Below are positions 1 through 8,619 of a stretch of 64,000 nucleotides of DNA, piece by piece; position 1 is the first letter of the stretch; every line of letters begins with the position of its first letter. The stretch comes from Lewinella sp. LCG006. GTDB lineage: Bacteria > Bacteroidota > Bacteroidia > Chitinophagales > Saprospiraceae. The position numbers and the translations under genes are program-made. Under the pieces are notes generated by a model. It searched no databases. It was not told the origin of the DNA and saw only the letters and a program-made list of their open reading frames with translations. The stretch is from positions 620,001-684,000 of the forward strand of contig NZ_CP160680.1 in assembly GCF_040784935.1 (NCBI RefSeq). The letters are read 5' to 3'.

Positions 1-385
1 TGAACTTACGCCGGTATTCCGCCCATGATTTGTACTTGGCAATTTCCGCTTCTTGCTGCTCTGCCCAATCGCTGACCTCCTTTTCAACGTCTTCAAGGAT
101 ATTCGTTTGGACATCGACCGTATGGCTTTTCTCCGACTGTGATACCTTTTGCCGATGTATCGTTTTATAGATCAACTTGATTTTCCGATAGATATAATTC
201 TTGAGAAAATAGATGGTAACCGCGTAAGAAATGCCGAAGAGGGTAAATGGAAATACCAACCAAATAAGCTGTAGATCAAAAGCGCCTACAGCGAAAAGCG
301 TAAGCGCAAAGCAAATACTACCCCCAGTTGTAATAATGAAGGCAACAAAAAGCGCAATTTGCTGAGGCGTTGAGTTTTTGAGCAT
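1..385 (-). CDS. Sensor histidine kinase, PhoR-like, N-terminal part (cut by left edge)
   Basis: The open frame begins at an ATG one base after the stop of the upstream response regulator gene and runs off the left edge, so only about 128 residues are visible. Seen: two hydrophobic helices (about residues 10-32 and 36-54, with a very short loop between them), then a basic stretch and a charged, probably coiled-coil linker ending in 'EYRRKF', the usual lead-in to a HisKA 'ISHELKTP' box that would lie outside. The layout (two TM helices, almost no periplasmic sensor, partner PhoB-like regulator directly upstream) fits the PhoR-type kinases of Bacteroidota that sit with an OmpR-family regulator. 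The catalytic core cannot be seen, so the kinase call rests on context and N-terminal topology. Translation is probably coupled to the regulator gene. Confidence 0.75.
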   Translation of the reverse strand, partial: MLKNSTPQQIALFVAFIITTGGSICFALTLFAVGAFDLQLIWLVFPFTLFGISYAVTIYFLKNYIYRKIKLIYKTIHRQKVSQSEKSHTVDVQTNILEDVEKEVSDWAEQQEAEIAKYKSWAEYRRKF

Positions 386-386
386 A

Positions 387-1070
387 TTAAAATTCGAACT
401 TGTAACCGATTCCTTTTATCGTCTTGATGTAATTGTCTCCAATTTTTTCCCGAAGCTTGCGAATGTGTACATCAATGGTACGGTTGCCTACAATGACATC
501 CGTTCCCCAGACCTTATTAAAAATTTCTTCCCGAGAAAATACCTTACCTGGCTTGGAGACCAGCAAGTTGAGAAGTTCAAATTCCTTTTTAGCCAATTCT
601 ATTAATTCTTCTCCACGCTGAACTAAGATTCTATCGCGATCAATGGCTAAATCACCAATTTGGATAATATTCTCAATGACTTCCTTGTCGTTGCGCTCCG
701 ACCTCCGCAACAGTGCGCGGATACGACTCAGGAATACGCGCGGACGAATAGGTTTGGTGATATAATCATCGCCACCTGTTTCGAGTGCTGCAATCTGGGA
801 GAAGTCTTCCTCTCTTGCCGTAAGGAAAGCAATTACAGTTTGTGCAAATTGCGGCCGCGACCGCAGTACTCTACACACTTCTACCCCATCCATTTTGGGC
901 ATCATTATGTCGAGGATGATCAGATCGGGATTTTCCCGTTCTGCCATTTGGATACCTGCTTCACCATCCGAAGCTGTCACGACAGAAAATCCTTCTTTCT
1001 CCAGATTATACTGTAAGAATTCGAGGATATCTGGCTCATCGTCAACCACTAAAATCTTTGCCGTTTCCAT
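387..1070 (-). CDS. OmpR/PhoB-family response regulator
   Basis: A 227-residue DNA-binding response regulator. The receiver domain spans about residues 5-120 with the acidic pocket D10/D11, phospho-acceptor D54 in 'LIILDIMMPKMDG', T84 in 'AFLTAREE' and K106 in 'YITKPIRP'. The winged-helix output domain spans about 135-225 and ends in the typical 'TIDVHIRKLREKIG' recognition-helix region and 'IKGIGYKFEF'. All key residues are present and the length is normal for the family. It is the first gene of a two-gene unit with the kinase that follows after one base. A -7 box lies about 25 bases upstream of the start. Family knowledge: PhoB/PhoR-like pairs often answer phosphate or envelope signals; the actual signal here is not evident. 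Confidence 0.95.
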   Translation of the reverse strand: METAKILVVDDEPDILEFLQYNLEKEGFSVVTASDGEAGIQMAERENPDLIILDIMMPKMDGVEVCRVLRSRPQFAQTVIAFLTAREEDFSQIAALETGGDDYITKPIRPRVFLSRIRALLRRSERNDKEVIENIIQIGDLAIDRDRILVQRGEELIELAKKEFELLNLLVSKPGKVFSREEIFNKVWGTDVIVGNRTIDVHIRKLREKIGDNYIKTIKGIGYKFEF

Positions 1071-1092
1071 TGGGTCTTTGCTGATTCAGTGG

Positions 1093-1120
1093 CAAAAGTA
1101 AAGCTTTGCCCCGCTAAAGG
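1093..1120 (-). promoter_or_regulatory. Probable Bacteroidota sigma-A type promoter of the response regulator gene
   Basis: Read on the minus strand, TACTTTTG (1100 to 1093) is an exact TAnnTTTG -7 box of the Bacteroidota type. CTTTAG lies 13 bases further upstream as a weak -33 element. The predicted start of transcription would leave a leader of only about 20 bases before the response regulator ATG. Assigned by consensus only. Confidence 0.5.
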
Positions 1121-1164
1121 GTCGGTTGCTATGTTAAATTATTATTAAACAAGTAATTAGAGTA

Positions 1165-1503
1165 TTAATTATTCGCCTCGGTTTCGATAACCTCAATGTG
1201 TTCCAGGACCTTATTGTAGGTCTCTTCCAGTCGTTTGGGGTCTTTTTGCAACCACTGCATACTGCTGATAAAATCCTCCATGGTGTGGCCTCTCTCTCTC
1301 AAAATCAAGGTGTAATACCTTTTGTAGATGCTATCTTGCGTGATGTAAGGCATTTCTCTCCCTGCAGGTTCCAGGATAAGAGCTTCTGCGATAATCTCCA
1401 TAAGCTGATCGGGGGGAATAGGCGGAGGAGCTTCTTCTTCCTTGTGGCAGGAAAACGAAAGTAAGAGGAGGGTGAAAGCAGATAAAACAAGGCGATTGAT
1501 CAT
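1165..1503 (-). CDS. DUF4296-like small lipoprotein
   Basis: A 112-residue protein with a lipoprotein signal: hydrophobic h-region followed by 'LLSFSC', so Cys19 would be the lipidated residue, then an acidic/proline linker. The mature part has the pattern of DUF4296, a Bacteroidota-specific lipoprotein domain: 'PPDQLMEIIAEALILEPAG' early, then a helical region with 'YKRYYTLILRERGHTMEDF' and a C-terminal 'Y..VLEHIE'. Function unknown in the family. It begins 15 bases after the SixA-like phosphatase gene on the same strand, so the two probably share a transcript. The start codon is fixed by the signal peptide. Confidence 0.75.
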   Translation of the reverse strand: MINRLVLSAFTLLLLSFSCHKEEEAPPPIPPDQLMEIIAEALILEPAGREMPYITQDSIYKRYYTLILRERGHTMEDFISSMQWLQKDPKRLEETYNKVLEHIEVIETEANN

Positions 1504-1518
1504 TAGGTCTATACTGTT

Positions 1519-2019
1519 CTAGAAATACTGTTTGGGATAATGAATATTGGTGACTACTGCAGATGGAGGTGCAAAAGCATCCCAAGAGGTGGCTTGAGGA
1601 TCCTCTATTTCAACGATTCCGCAAGTCGGCAGGTTGTCGAGGTAATCATTTTTATAAAAAAGATTTGCGACTGTTGTAAAAGTGGGGTTATGCCCAAAGA
1701 AAGCTACATGCTCCCACGCTTCGTCTAGCTGGCTAATCAGATAAAGGATCATTGGGCTGCCCGCCTCGTAGATACGTTCTTCTTTAATAATTGTAAGGGG
1801 ATCCCGCCCCAAGGCTTCAGCGAAGCAACTCGCTGTCGTAAAGGCACGGTTGGCCGTACTACTTATCAGTACATCAGGAGCCCATCCTGTACTAGCCATC
1901 ATTTTAGCCATAAAAGGTGCATCGCGCTCGCCCCGGTCATTAAGCGGTCGATCATGGTCGCGTAGTCTCAAATCTGACCAGCTTGATTTGGCGTGGCGGA
2001 TGAGCGTCAACTTTTTCAT
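1519..2019 (-). CDS. SixA-like histidine phosphatase
   Basis: About 166 residues. The N-terminus 'MKKLTLIRHAKSSW' carries the RHG-type catalytic motif of the histidine phosphatase superfamily in the SixA form (RHAKS). 'FFGHNPTFT' supplies the second catalytic His, and the acidic residue follows 'EERIYEAG'. The frame is open for 13 more codons upstream, but the ATG at 2017-2019 is chosen because the first beta-strand should start immediately. SixA in E. coli removes phosphate from the His-containing phosphotransfer protein or the nitrogen PTS; whether that holds in Bacteroidota is uncertain. Followed at close range by the DUF4296 lipoprotein gene. Confidence 0.85.
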   Translation of the reverse strand: MKKLTLIRHAKSSWSDLRLRDHDRPLNDRGERDAPFMAKMMASTGWAPDVLISSTANRAFTTASCFAEALGRDPLTIIKEERIYEAGSPMILYLISQLDEAWEHVAFFGHNPTFTTVANLFYKNDYLDNLPTCGIVEIEDPQATSWDAFAPPSAVVTNIHYPKQYF

Positions 2020-2239
2020 CAGCGTATTTTTTTGTAAAAATAGTGGAAGTATTCCCAAACATCACGTTATTTTCGTGCAGTTCCTTAATTTAGTAAAAAC
2101 AGGCAACCATTGGCTTGAGTTGGCGGTTATGGAGATGTACCTTCTGAAACAACTTCCTTACATTTGGTCCATGAAAGGAAAGAAGGGGATAAAAAATCTT
2201 ACGTTCTTCTTCAAACGCCTGCGGAACTAAAGCTTAGTA

Positions 2240-3037
2240 ATGATTATGAAATTTAAAGAAAAAGTTGTCTGGATAACGGGAGCCTCTTCAGGAATCGGCG
2301 AAGCACTTGCTTACGCTTTTTCCCAAGAGGGAGCCTTTGTTGCTATTTCAGCCCGTAACCAGGAAGCACTGGATAAAGTGCGTAATGCTTGTGCTGATCC
2401 AGACAAAGTAATGGTTGCTCCGCTTGATGTTGCTGATTTTGACCGCATTCCGGGCGTAGCTGCTGAGATCATTGAACGTTTTGGTTATTTGAACATCCTC
2501 GTTAATAATGCAGGTATCTCCCAACGCTCTCTGGTGAAGGACACCGACATCAGTGTCGACCAAAAAGTCATGAACGTCAACTTTATGGGAACAGTAGCGG
2601 TAACAAAAGCGGTACTACCCACCATGCTGCACCAACATTTTGGACAGATTGTGATCATTAGCAGCGTCATGGGAAAGATCGGTACGCCTCTGCGCTCGGC
2701 CTACGCGGCCTCTAAGCACGCTCTTCACGGCTATTTTGAATGCCTCAGGGCCGAAGTTGTAGACGAAGGGATAGGTATTACGATTATTTGTCCCGGCTAT
2801 GTTGATACCAACGTGACCATCAACGCACTCACTGGCGATGGCAGCCCCAACCGGGTAAAGGCTGAATCTACGGCCAATGGTCTTTCGCCTGCTCAATTTG
2901 CCCACAAAGCACTGAAGGCCATTGCTGCCGAAAAAGGGGAAGCCCTCATCGGCGGTAAGGAGCTGCTGACCATTTACATTCAACGATTCTTTCCCCGTCT
3001 TTTGCGTTGGATCATTAGAAGGGTGAACGTTACTTAG
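2240..3037 (+). CDS. Short-chain dehydrogenase/reductase
   Basis: A 265-residue classical SDR. Rossmann cofactor motif 'TGASSGIG' at residues 13-20, 'NNAG' at 89-92, catalytic S142, Y155 and K159 ('AYAASK'). 'CPGYVDTNVT' follows the active site as in the DHRS7/oxidoreductase subgroup, and the C-terminus is hydrophobic and basic ('YIQRFFPRLLRWIIRR'), which could attach it to the membrane. Two in-frame ATGs (2240 and 2246) are possible. Transcribed divergently from the phosphatase gene and convergently with the zinc-ribbon gene, whose stop lies 4 bases away. The substrate cannot be deduced. Confidence 0.9.
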   Translation: MIMKFKEKVVWITGASSGIGEALAYAFSQEGAFVAISARNQEALDKVRNACADPDKVMVAPLDVADFDRIPGVAAEIIERFGYLNILVNNAGISQRSLVKDTDISVDQKVMNVNFMGTVAVTKAVLPTMLHQHFGQIVIISSVMGKIGTPLRSAYAASKHALHGYFECLRAEVVDEGIGITIICPGYVDTNVTINALTGDGSPNRVKAESTANGLSPAQFAHKALKAIAAEKGEALIGGKELLTIYIQRFFPRLLRWIIRRVNVT

Positions 3038-3041
3038 GCTT

Positions 3042-3425
3042 TTAGGCCAAATCCCGAATAAAGTGGTAAATCGAGATCAGAAAATGCTCCTGCTGGATGG
3101 CCGTAAGTTCTCCGGGGTCTAGCCAGGTTCCATTGCATTGCTCACAATAATCTATGATCACGTGATGATCGCGCGGATGGTCGGCTTTGATCAACAGGGG
3201 AGCTTCTGGGCAACGTGGGCAATATAAACCAATAAGCTGATCAATCTGTGGTGGAATTTGACGTATTTCCCAAGCGACCGGTTCTACGATGGATTCGAGC
3301 TTTTTCATTTCCTCATAGTCCAACCAAATACCATCACACTGCGGGCAACGGTCGATCTCTAACTGGTAGTCTTTTTCCTTGATGGACTCCAGTTGCATGC
3401 TTACTTTACAACGCGGACAATTCAT
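3042..3425 (-). CDS. Double zinc-ribbon (zf-TFIIB type) protein
   Basis: 127 residues containing two copies of the zf-TFIIB-like module: 'CPRC...CPQCDGIWLD.EE' at about 3-40 and 'CPRC...CEQCNGTWLDPGEL' at about 69-109. Each supplies four zinc-binding cysteines followed by the diagnostic G-W-LD-x-x-E tail. No signal peptide, so cytosolic. Proteins of this family are widespread and uncharacterised; they may bind nucleic acid or act as metal-dependent adaptors. A single gene between two oppositely oriented or spaced genes. Confidence 0.85.
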   Translation of the reverse strand: MNCPRCKVSMQLESIKEKDYQLEIDRCPQCDGIWLDYEEMKKLESIVEPVAWEIRQIPPQIDQLIGLYCPRCPEAPLLIKADHPRDHHVIIDYCEQCNGTWLDPGELTAIQQEHFLISIYHFIRDLA

Positions 3426-3449
3426 AACTAGCGGGTTTAGTAGTATACG

Positions 3450-5648
3450 CTAAAAGGCAGGTCGTTTTTCACCAGGATGATATGTTTCAGCAGCCTTTGC
3501 TTCTACTTCTGGACGGTAGAAATAAACATCCCGAAATTCTTGTTTACAGAAAATCTTGGACTGATCATTAAAATGTGGAGACCCAATACGTCCTGATTGC
3601 CCACCAGTAACAATCGCTTGCGCCCGCAATCTTTTCCCAAAGGAAACTACCGCTACAAAGCTATTGCCGTGAAGGCCATAACGACGTTTGCTCTCTTCAT
3701 AAGTACGTGATTCTACCGCAGCTATTGATCCCCACCGCGCGGAAACATATCCTAATGGGAGGCTAGGACGCTGGTCGTCAAAAACAGGGCTAATGTCATT
3801 GCTCAATCGTTGGTAACGGTTGATTAAGCCCCAGGGTATTTGCCAGCTACCAAAATCACGCTCCAATTCCTCCATACTCTCTTTGAGAGCGTTGACCATT
3901 TGCTCATCCGACACATAATCTGCGATCCAGGCATCAAAAAGGTTGTTTTCCTTGAATTCCTCCGGTGTTTGCTGGAAGGCAAAATTCAGTACTTTTTCGG
4001 CCCACAGCACCGCCAGTGTGGTGCCAATCGAAGCTACACCGTAACTGCGATCCCAGGTAGTGAGTGTATTATAGGCCGACAAGAGTTGTCGATTCTGGTC
4101 ACTGCCTGCATTCTGATAGGCTTTTTCCAACAGCGGAATCAAGCGGTCAAAAGCCGCAAGGTGAGGGTCATTGGCAACCTTGATCAAGGTATCCAAAGTA
4201 TAGTTATCAAAACTGGCTAGAAGGTTATTGGCGTGGATACTTCGGAAGTTATCCTTGTCTGGCGCTGCGTATGCAGGGTATTTTTCCGGGTCAGGGCTCT
4301 CGGCTGCTGCAACCGTATAGGGCGTAGCATTACAGTTTTGAAGCCAACCAGTTTTGGGGTTGCGCAAACGGATCATTTTCCCGGGCGAATGGAGCCCCTG
4401 CCAATCTTGCTCCGGGTCGCTCCCATCTACATAACCGCTATAATCGTATTCAGGGTTGCGTTTTGGCAGGTAATTCCCATGCCAGTAGGCAATGTTGCCT
4501 TTATAATCAGCAAAAACGGTATTGTTGGAAGAGTTGGTGCCGATCTTCATGTTCTTTTTAAAGCTGGCATACCCCTTGGTTTTTGTTCGTAGAAAATCCT
4601 GGGTAAGCGCGTCAAGCGGACGGTCCATCATCCGGTAGGCGATCCATTTTCCATCTTTCTTGCCCACAATGGGGCCGTGATGGGTACGATAGATCGTGAA
4701 GGAGCGCGATTTGATGGTCGATCCGTTACGGTAAGGAACACTTACTTCTTGTTGTTCAACCAACCGCTCTTCCTCTCCGTATTGGTAATAATATTTCCCA
4801 TCCTCACCTTGTCTTACAACTTCCAGGTACTGATCGATAGCGTCGGCCCAACTCGAAGTGTGCATCCATCCGCAGTAAGCATTAAAGCCTTGGTAAACAA
4901 AAAACTGCCCCCAAGTTACTGCTCCGTAAGCACTAAGTCCTTCCTCACTGTTTACGTGTTGTTCCGAACGATAGTGGAAGGTGACGTGTGGATTGATCAG
5001 CAAAAGGGCTTTCCCCTCGCTAACAAGATCTTTCCCAACCGCAAAACCATTGGACCCGGTGGTAGGTGCCAAATCAGCGGCTGATGTAGGATATCCTGTT
5101 TCTTGTAAACCCAAGTCTTCCTCACCGTAAAAAGCAGCAATATCATTCAAAGAGACCCTGGTGATATCTGGCCCGATACTTCCTTCCGTAAAAGTAAAGG
5201 GCATCCAAGGCTCAAATTTCTTAAGCCAGAGTGGTTGTTCCTGTGGGTGGGTGTGCAAATAGTAATTGACCCCATCAGCAAAGGCATCACATAGCGCTTG
5301 CAACCAATCCGGAGCAGCGGCGTAATAGCTTTTTGCACTGGTAGAGTCCATCCACATCCGAGCACGAAGGTCATGATAAAGGTATTCCTCTCCGAAAGCC
5401 AAGGCCATCTGTCCGGTCGCTTCCAAGTAATTGCGTTCTACTCTGGAAAAATCGTCTTCGCACTGTGCGTAGAGCATTCCGAAGACCGCATTGGCATCTG
5501 TAGGAGCATAAATATGAGGGATACCCCATTCATCACGAATGATTTCTGTTTGAGCTGCACGGTTTTCCCAACGAGCTATTTCAGCAACAGAGAACTGTTG
5601 GCCCAATAGTTGGCCACCAAAAATTAGAAGTAGAAAACAATAACGCAT
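3450..5648 (-). CDS. Penicillin acylase family (Ntn-hydrolase) protein
   Basis: About 732 residues from the chosen start. After the signal peptide ('MRYCFLLLIFGGQLLGQ') comes the alpha-subunit signature 'IIRDEWGIPHIYAPT', then the autocatalytic cleavage and nucleophile motif 'TTGSNGFAVG'. The Ser (residue 199) would become the N-terminal nucleophile of the beta subunit. Later 'NNTVFADYKGNIAYWHGNYLPKR' resembles the conserved Asn region and 'GQSGRIGSPHFNDQSKIF' the C-terminal family signature. The family removes acyl groups from amides such as beta-lactams, acyl-homoserine lactones or aculeacin; the substrate here is not determinable. Ten codons upstream remain open, but the Met at 5646-5648 gives a standard signal peptide. 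Periplasmic by inference. Confidence 0.9.
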   Translation of the reverse strand: MRYCFLLLIFGGQLLGQQFSVAEIARWENRAAQTEIIRDEWGIPHIYAPTDANAVFGMLYAQCEDDFSRVERNYLEATGQMALAFGEEYLYHDLRARMWMDSTSAKSYYAAAPDWLQALCDAFADGVNYYLHTHPQEQPLWLKKFEPWMPFTFTEGSIGPDITRVSLNDIAAFYGEEDLGLQETGYPTSAADLAPTTGSNGFAVGKDLVSEGKALLLINPHVTFHYRSEQHVNSEEGLSAYGAVTWGQFFVYQGFNAYCGWMHTSSWADAIDQYLEVVRQGEDGKYYYQYGEEERLVEQQEVSVPYRNGSTIKSRSFTIYRTHHGPIVGKKDGKWIAYRMMDRPLDALTQDFLRTKTKGYASFKKNMKIGTNSSNNTVFADYKGNIAYWHGNYLPKRNPEYDYSGYVDGSDPEQDWQGLHSPGKMIRLRNPKTGWLQNCNATPYTVAAAESPDPEKYPAYAAPDKDNFRSIHANNLLASFDNYTLDTLIKVANDPHLAAFDRLIPLLEKAYQNAGSDQNRQLLSAYNTLTTWDRSYGVASIGTTLAVLWAEKVLNFAFQQTPEEFKENNLFDAWIADYVSDEQMVNALKESMEELERDFGSWQIPWGLINRYQRLSNDISPVFDDQRPSLPLGYVSARWGSIAAVESRTYEESKRRYGLHGNSFVAVVSFGKRLRAQAIVTGGQSGRIGSPHFNDQSKIFCKQEFRDVYFYRPEVEAKAAETYHPGEKRPAF

Positions 5649-5688
5649 AAGTGTAGTAGTTGGCTTATAGCTCGCCAAAATACAATTT

Positions 5689-6306
5689 CTAAAGCGTTTT
5701 GCAGTAAATTCTAATCTCCATCCCCTGCTCTTTGGTAAACTTCTCCTCTTCCTGGAGATTGCGTAGGTAAGAAAAGTTCAATTTTTTCAACAAATTCACG
5801 GAAGCAAGATTTTCAGATCGTACCATAGCGTGTATTTCTGCAAGCCGGGGATGTGCTTGCGCTAACGCCAAAACGCCCCGCACTGCTTCGGTCATTATAC
5901 CCTGCTGTTGGTAGGACGGCAGTAAATCGTAACCAAGCTCTGCCCTCTGTCCATGCTCGGTAAATTGCCATAAACAAACGGTACCAATCAATACCTCAGG
6001 AGCCGTTTGAAGCACAATTCCCCAATACAGCCAGCGGCCTTGTTCCACACCCTCGGTAATTTTCATGATAAATTCACGGCTTTCCAATGGAGATCCCATC
6101 CTTTCTCGCGAAAGATAACGCTGCACATCCACATCGGTATGCAACCTAAAAATCGCGGGCGCATCGGTCATGCTCAAAGCGCGTAGTTGTAAACGGGGGG
6201 TGGTGATTGGATGGTTGATGGTCGATCGTTGATCGTTGGAAAGGTGTAAGGGTGTAAAGGTAGGCTGTTCAATCAGATGGTACACCTGACTATTATACTT
6301 ATTCAA
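5689..6306 (-). CDS. RimJ/RimL-type GNAT acetyltransferase with a repeat-derived N-terminus
   Basis: 205 residues as drawn. The GNAT_3 fold starts at 'ITTPRLQLRALSMTDAPAIF' (about residue 33), with 'ELGYDLLPSYQQQGIMTEAV' as the acetyl-CoA-binding region (Q/R-x-x-G form) and 'AMVRSENLASVNLLKKLNF' near the end. The family acetylates protein N-termini or small amines. The first 32 residues are unlike the family and are encoded by the TTGATGG/GTGTAAGGGTG intergenic repeat found elsewhere in the window, so either the start is further in at a non-ATG codon or the repeat has become coding. No Met lies between residue 1 and the domain. Confidence 0.8.
   Translation of the reverse strand: MNKYNSQVYHLIEQPTFTPLHLSNDQRSTINHPITTPRLQLRALSMTDAPAIFRLHTDVDVQRYLSRERMGSPLESREFIMKITEGVEQGRWLYWGIVLQTAPEVLIGTVCLWQFTEHGQRAELGYDLLPSYQQQGIMTEAVRGVLALAQAHPRLAEIHAMVRSENLASVNLLKKLNFSYLRNLQEEEKFTKEQGMEIRIYCKTL
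6211..6262. repeat. TTGATGG / GTGTAAGGGTGTAAA composite repeat, copy 1
   Basis: Contains TGATTGGATGGTTGATGG, a related TCGATCGTTGATCGTTGG stretch, and GGTGTAAGGGTGTAAAGG. The same two blocks in the same order occur at 12302-12380, and the first block again at 17803-17827. Here the repeat lies inside the 5' end of the GNAT reading frame. Confidence 0.65.
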
Positions 6307-6357
6307 CTTTTACACCGCAAACTCCTTTCCGATTTTGAAAATACTTGTTTGTGTAGC

Positions 6358-6404
6358 AAAAAACATCCCGTACTCGGCGAAGTGCCAAATACGGGATGTT
6401 TTTT
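6358..6404 (-). terminator. Rho-independent terminator of the cytochrome c peroxidase gene
   Basis: Inverted repeat AAAAAACATCCCGTA (6358-6372) / TACGGGATGTTTTTTT (6390-6405), with an 18-base loop, flanked by A and T runs so that it can work in either direction. It lies 64 bases downstream of the peroxidase stop codon on the minus strand and just upstream of the GNAT frame. Confidence 0.8.
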
Positions 6405-6467
6405 TGCTTTATATCAATGTGTGTTGCAATGTGCTATTCAACATTAAGACCATGCAATGCAACGTGT

Positions 6468-7637
6468 TTACCGGAATGGGTCGCTGTAACGGACTTCCTG
6501 TAGATAATCAACATCGGTGAGGGTTTCCAGGAAGGCTACTAAGGCCGCTTTATCTGAATCGCTCAGATTGAGGCGCTTAGGCTGACCACTCTCATCACGC
6601 AACAGCTCATGGAGTTTGGGATGATCTGCGATGTTGTCGCTGTAGAAATCAACTACGTCTTCCAGGGTCGCAAAACGGCCATCGTGCATGTAAGGTGCAG
6701 ACTGAGCAACATTGCGCAAGGTTGGAATTTTGAAGGTGTACTGATCAGAAGTGAGCTGGGTGAATCCACCAATGCCCTCATCTTCGTATTGCATATCCAG
6801 ACCGTTGTTCGCCGCATTCATTACCGGGCGACCAAATACGGAACTATGGCAACCAGCACAACTTGTGAGGTAAATTTCTTTGCCACGGTTTTCTGCTGCA
6901 GTAAAGTCAGAGAAGTTGACGTTCATGTCTAGACCATTGGTAGATTTTTCAGCAGCACGGTCGAACTTGGAATCAAAAGTTCCCAGACCATCGACAAATT
7001 CTGCTACTGCAGACATGATGCGCTCTTCGGTCACCTGTGTGTTTTCAAATGCACGGCGGAAAAGCGGCTCGTAGTACTCGAGGTTTTCTACGGTGCTCAC
7101 CAATTCATCAATCGTCAAACCCATTTCTACTTCGCTGGTAAACGCAGCGTGTGCTTGCTCACGCGCCGTACCGAAACGGTTGTCCCACATGAAGGGCACG
7201 CCGAAAGTACCGAAGAGATCAACACCGTAATAGGCTGCAAAGCTGGCCACCGAACCGAGAGCAAGGCTATTGCGTTCCGTCTGGCCATCTACACCTTCGC
7301 TGGCTACCTTGTTATCAGAAAAGGCTAATTCTTGTTTGTGACAGCTTGCGCAAGATACTTCACCCGTAGAAGAGAGTGCTTTGTCGTAGAAAAGCACCCG
7401 CCCAAGTGTTGCCATGTCTTTGTCGATGTTACGCGCAAAAAGACCGCTCCGTGAAAGGTGCTGAGGTAAAACGACATTGTAATCCAATGGTTTTTCGGGT
7501 AAGTTGAGCGTTTGCTGTAATATCGCCAGTTCTTCGGGGTAATAGAATTCTTCCCGCACTTCAACGTCATCGGAAATACAGCTGCTCAAGCCGATGGCCA
7601 GGACAGCGAAAAGCGGTAGGTAAATAAATTTTTTCAT
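6468..7637 (-). CDS. Di-haem cytochrome c peroxidase (CcpA/MauG family) lipoprotein
   Basis: 389 residues. Lipoprotein signal with lipobox 'LSSC' (Cys20). Two c-type haem sites: 'CASCH' at 96-100 (preceded by 'LGRVLFYDKALS') and 'CAGCH' at 260-264. 'LPTLRNVAQSAPYMHDGRF' near residue 310 carries the conserved Met/His region of the family. These enzymes reduce H2O2 to water using electrons from cytochromes, or oxidise protein residues in the MauG branch. The C-terminal 'LNLSDSDKAALVAFLETLTD' is also typical. The lipid anchor places it in the envelope. Monocistronic: hairpin terminator downstream, about 200 bases of AT-rich leader upstream. Confidence 0.93.
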   Translation of the reverse strand: MKKFIYLPLFAVLAIGLSSCISDDVEVREEFYYPEELAILQQTLNLPEKPLDYNVVLPQHLSRSGLFARNIDKDMATLGRVLFYDKALSSTGEVSCASCHKQELAFSDNKVASEGVDGQTERNSLALGSVASFAAYYGVDLFGTFGVPFMWDNRFGTAREQAHAAFTSEVEMGLTIDELVSTVENLEYYEPLFRRAFENTQVTEERIMSAVAEFVDGLGTFDSKFDRAAEKSTNGLDMNVNFSDFTAAENRGKEIYLTSCAGCHSSVFGRPVMNAANNGLDMQYEDEGIGGFTQLTSDQYTFKIPTLRNVAQSAPYMHDGRFATLEDVVDFYSDNIADHPKLHELLRDESGQPKRLNLSDSDKAALVAFLETLTDVDYLQEVRYSDPFR

Positions 7638-7835
7638 AACACCTGAGGATTTGAGGATTGAGGTTTAGAGAAATTTAGGCGCAATCACTATTCGTTTAGA
7701 CTTTCCCCAAAGTAAAAAGGGTTGGGTCTGTCGGCAGAGAAAGCTTAAAATATTTTGAAAAGATACCATGAAGTCTTAAAAATAAGAACTTCTTCATTCG
7801 TTTTCACGCTAGTTTAACGTTTTGTCACACAATTG

Positions 7836-8096
7836 TCAGGCCTTGTCTTCGTTTTTTAACACTTCTTCTTTTTCTGCTCCCGATTTTTTGGGGACAGGAT
7901 CATAACCCCAGGGGCCCCAAGGGTGACATTTGCCAATCCGTTTAAGGGCCAACCAGCTTCCTTTTAGCACGCCCCATTCCTCAATAGCCTCCACGGCATA
8001 GTGCGAACAAGTAGGTTGGAAACGACAGCGCGGCCCGAGCAATGGAGAGATTGCGTATTGGTAAAACCGAATAGGTAAAATGAATAGCCAGCGCAT
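7836..8096 (-). CDS. yidD: Membrane protein insertion efficiency factor YidD
   Basis: 86 residues with the full family signature: amphipathic N-terminus '[18 protein letters not shown]', '[15 protein letters not shown]', '[16 protein letters not shown]' and 'GYDPVP'. The cysteines are in the expected places. YidD assists YidC in inserting inner-membrane proteins. Most genomes have it next to rnpA/yidC; here it is the last gene of a unit with mgsA and a DUF6702 gene, 10 bases after the latter. Confidence 0.95.
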   Translation of the reverse strand: MRWLFILPIRFYQYAISPLLGPRCRFQPTCSHYAVEAIEEWGVLKGSWLALKRIGKCHPWGPWGYDPVPKKSGAEKEEVLKNEDKA

Positions 8097-8106
8097 AACA
8101 TCTATT

Positions 8107-8619
8107 TTAGGGTAGCACTTCTTCTTCCCAGTAATCCTGATAAAAAAGGTAGTTTTTCAGGTTCCCTTTTGCACCTTTCACCTGAACCATATTTTGCTGA
8201 TCGCGGTACATGTCCAACAGAATTTTGTTGTGCACCTTGAGTGGCTGATCCGGACGAGCGTTGGGGACATAGAGGTAAATCCAGAAGGCCGTCAGGTCAT
8301 CACTGGTCTCTTTACCCAACCACTCCCATTGGAGTTGCTGATCGCCGTTGTACAATTTGAAATAGCGCTGTAGATAAGCCTGAAGGTATTCATCGGCAGT
8401 GGCTTGCTCCCGAGCAGTACCCAAGAACAAATCTTTGGTTCCTTTTTCGGCCAGGGCAGCTTCCAGGTCATCAATAAAAATATGGAGGCTGATTTGCCAC
8501 TCTTTTGCATCTCCAGCGTACTCAATCCTGGCTCTACTGACATGAAACTCGTGCAGGTCTGCCAGCGGCACTTCGAGGAAGAAAAGTGAGAAAATCAAAA
8601 GTAACCGCATAAGTATCAT
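8107..8619 (-). CDS. DUF6702-like exported protein
   Basis: 170 residues with an N-terminal signal peptide ('[17 protein letters not shown]'), then '[13 protein letters not shown]...[17 protein letters not shown]', which resembles the start of DUF6702, a Bacteroidota family of secreted or periplasmic proteins of unknown function. Two starts are possible, 8617-8619 and 8608-8610; the first sits directly against the stop codon of mgsA and is kept. Middle gene of an apparent mgsA - DUF6702 - yidD unit. No catalytic motif seen. Confidence 0.75.
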   Translation of the reverse strand: MILMRLLLIFSLFFLEVPLADLHEFHVSRARIEYAGDAKEWQISLHIFIDDLEAALAEKGTKDLFLGTAREQATADEYLQAYLQRYFKLYNGDQQLQWEWLGKETSDDLTAFWIYLYVPNARPDQPLKVHNKILLDMYRDQQNMVQVKGAKGNLKNYLFYQDYWEEEVLP

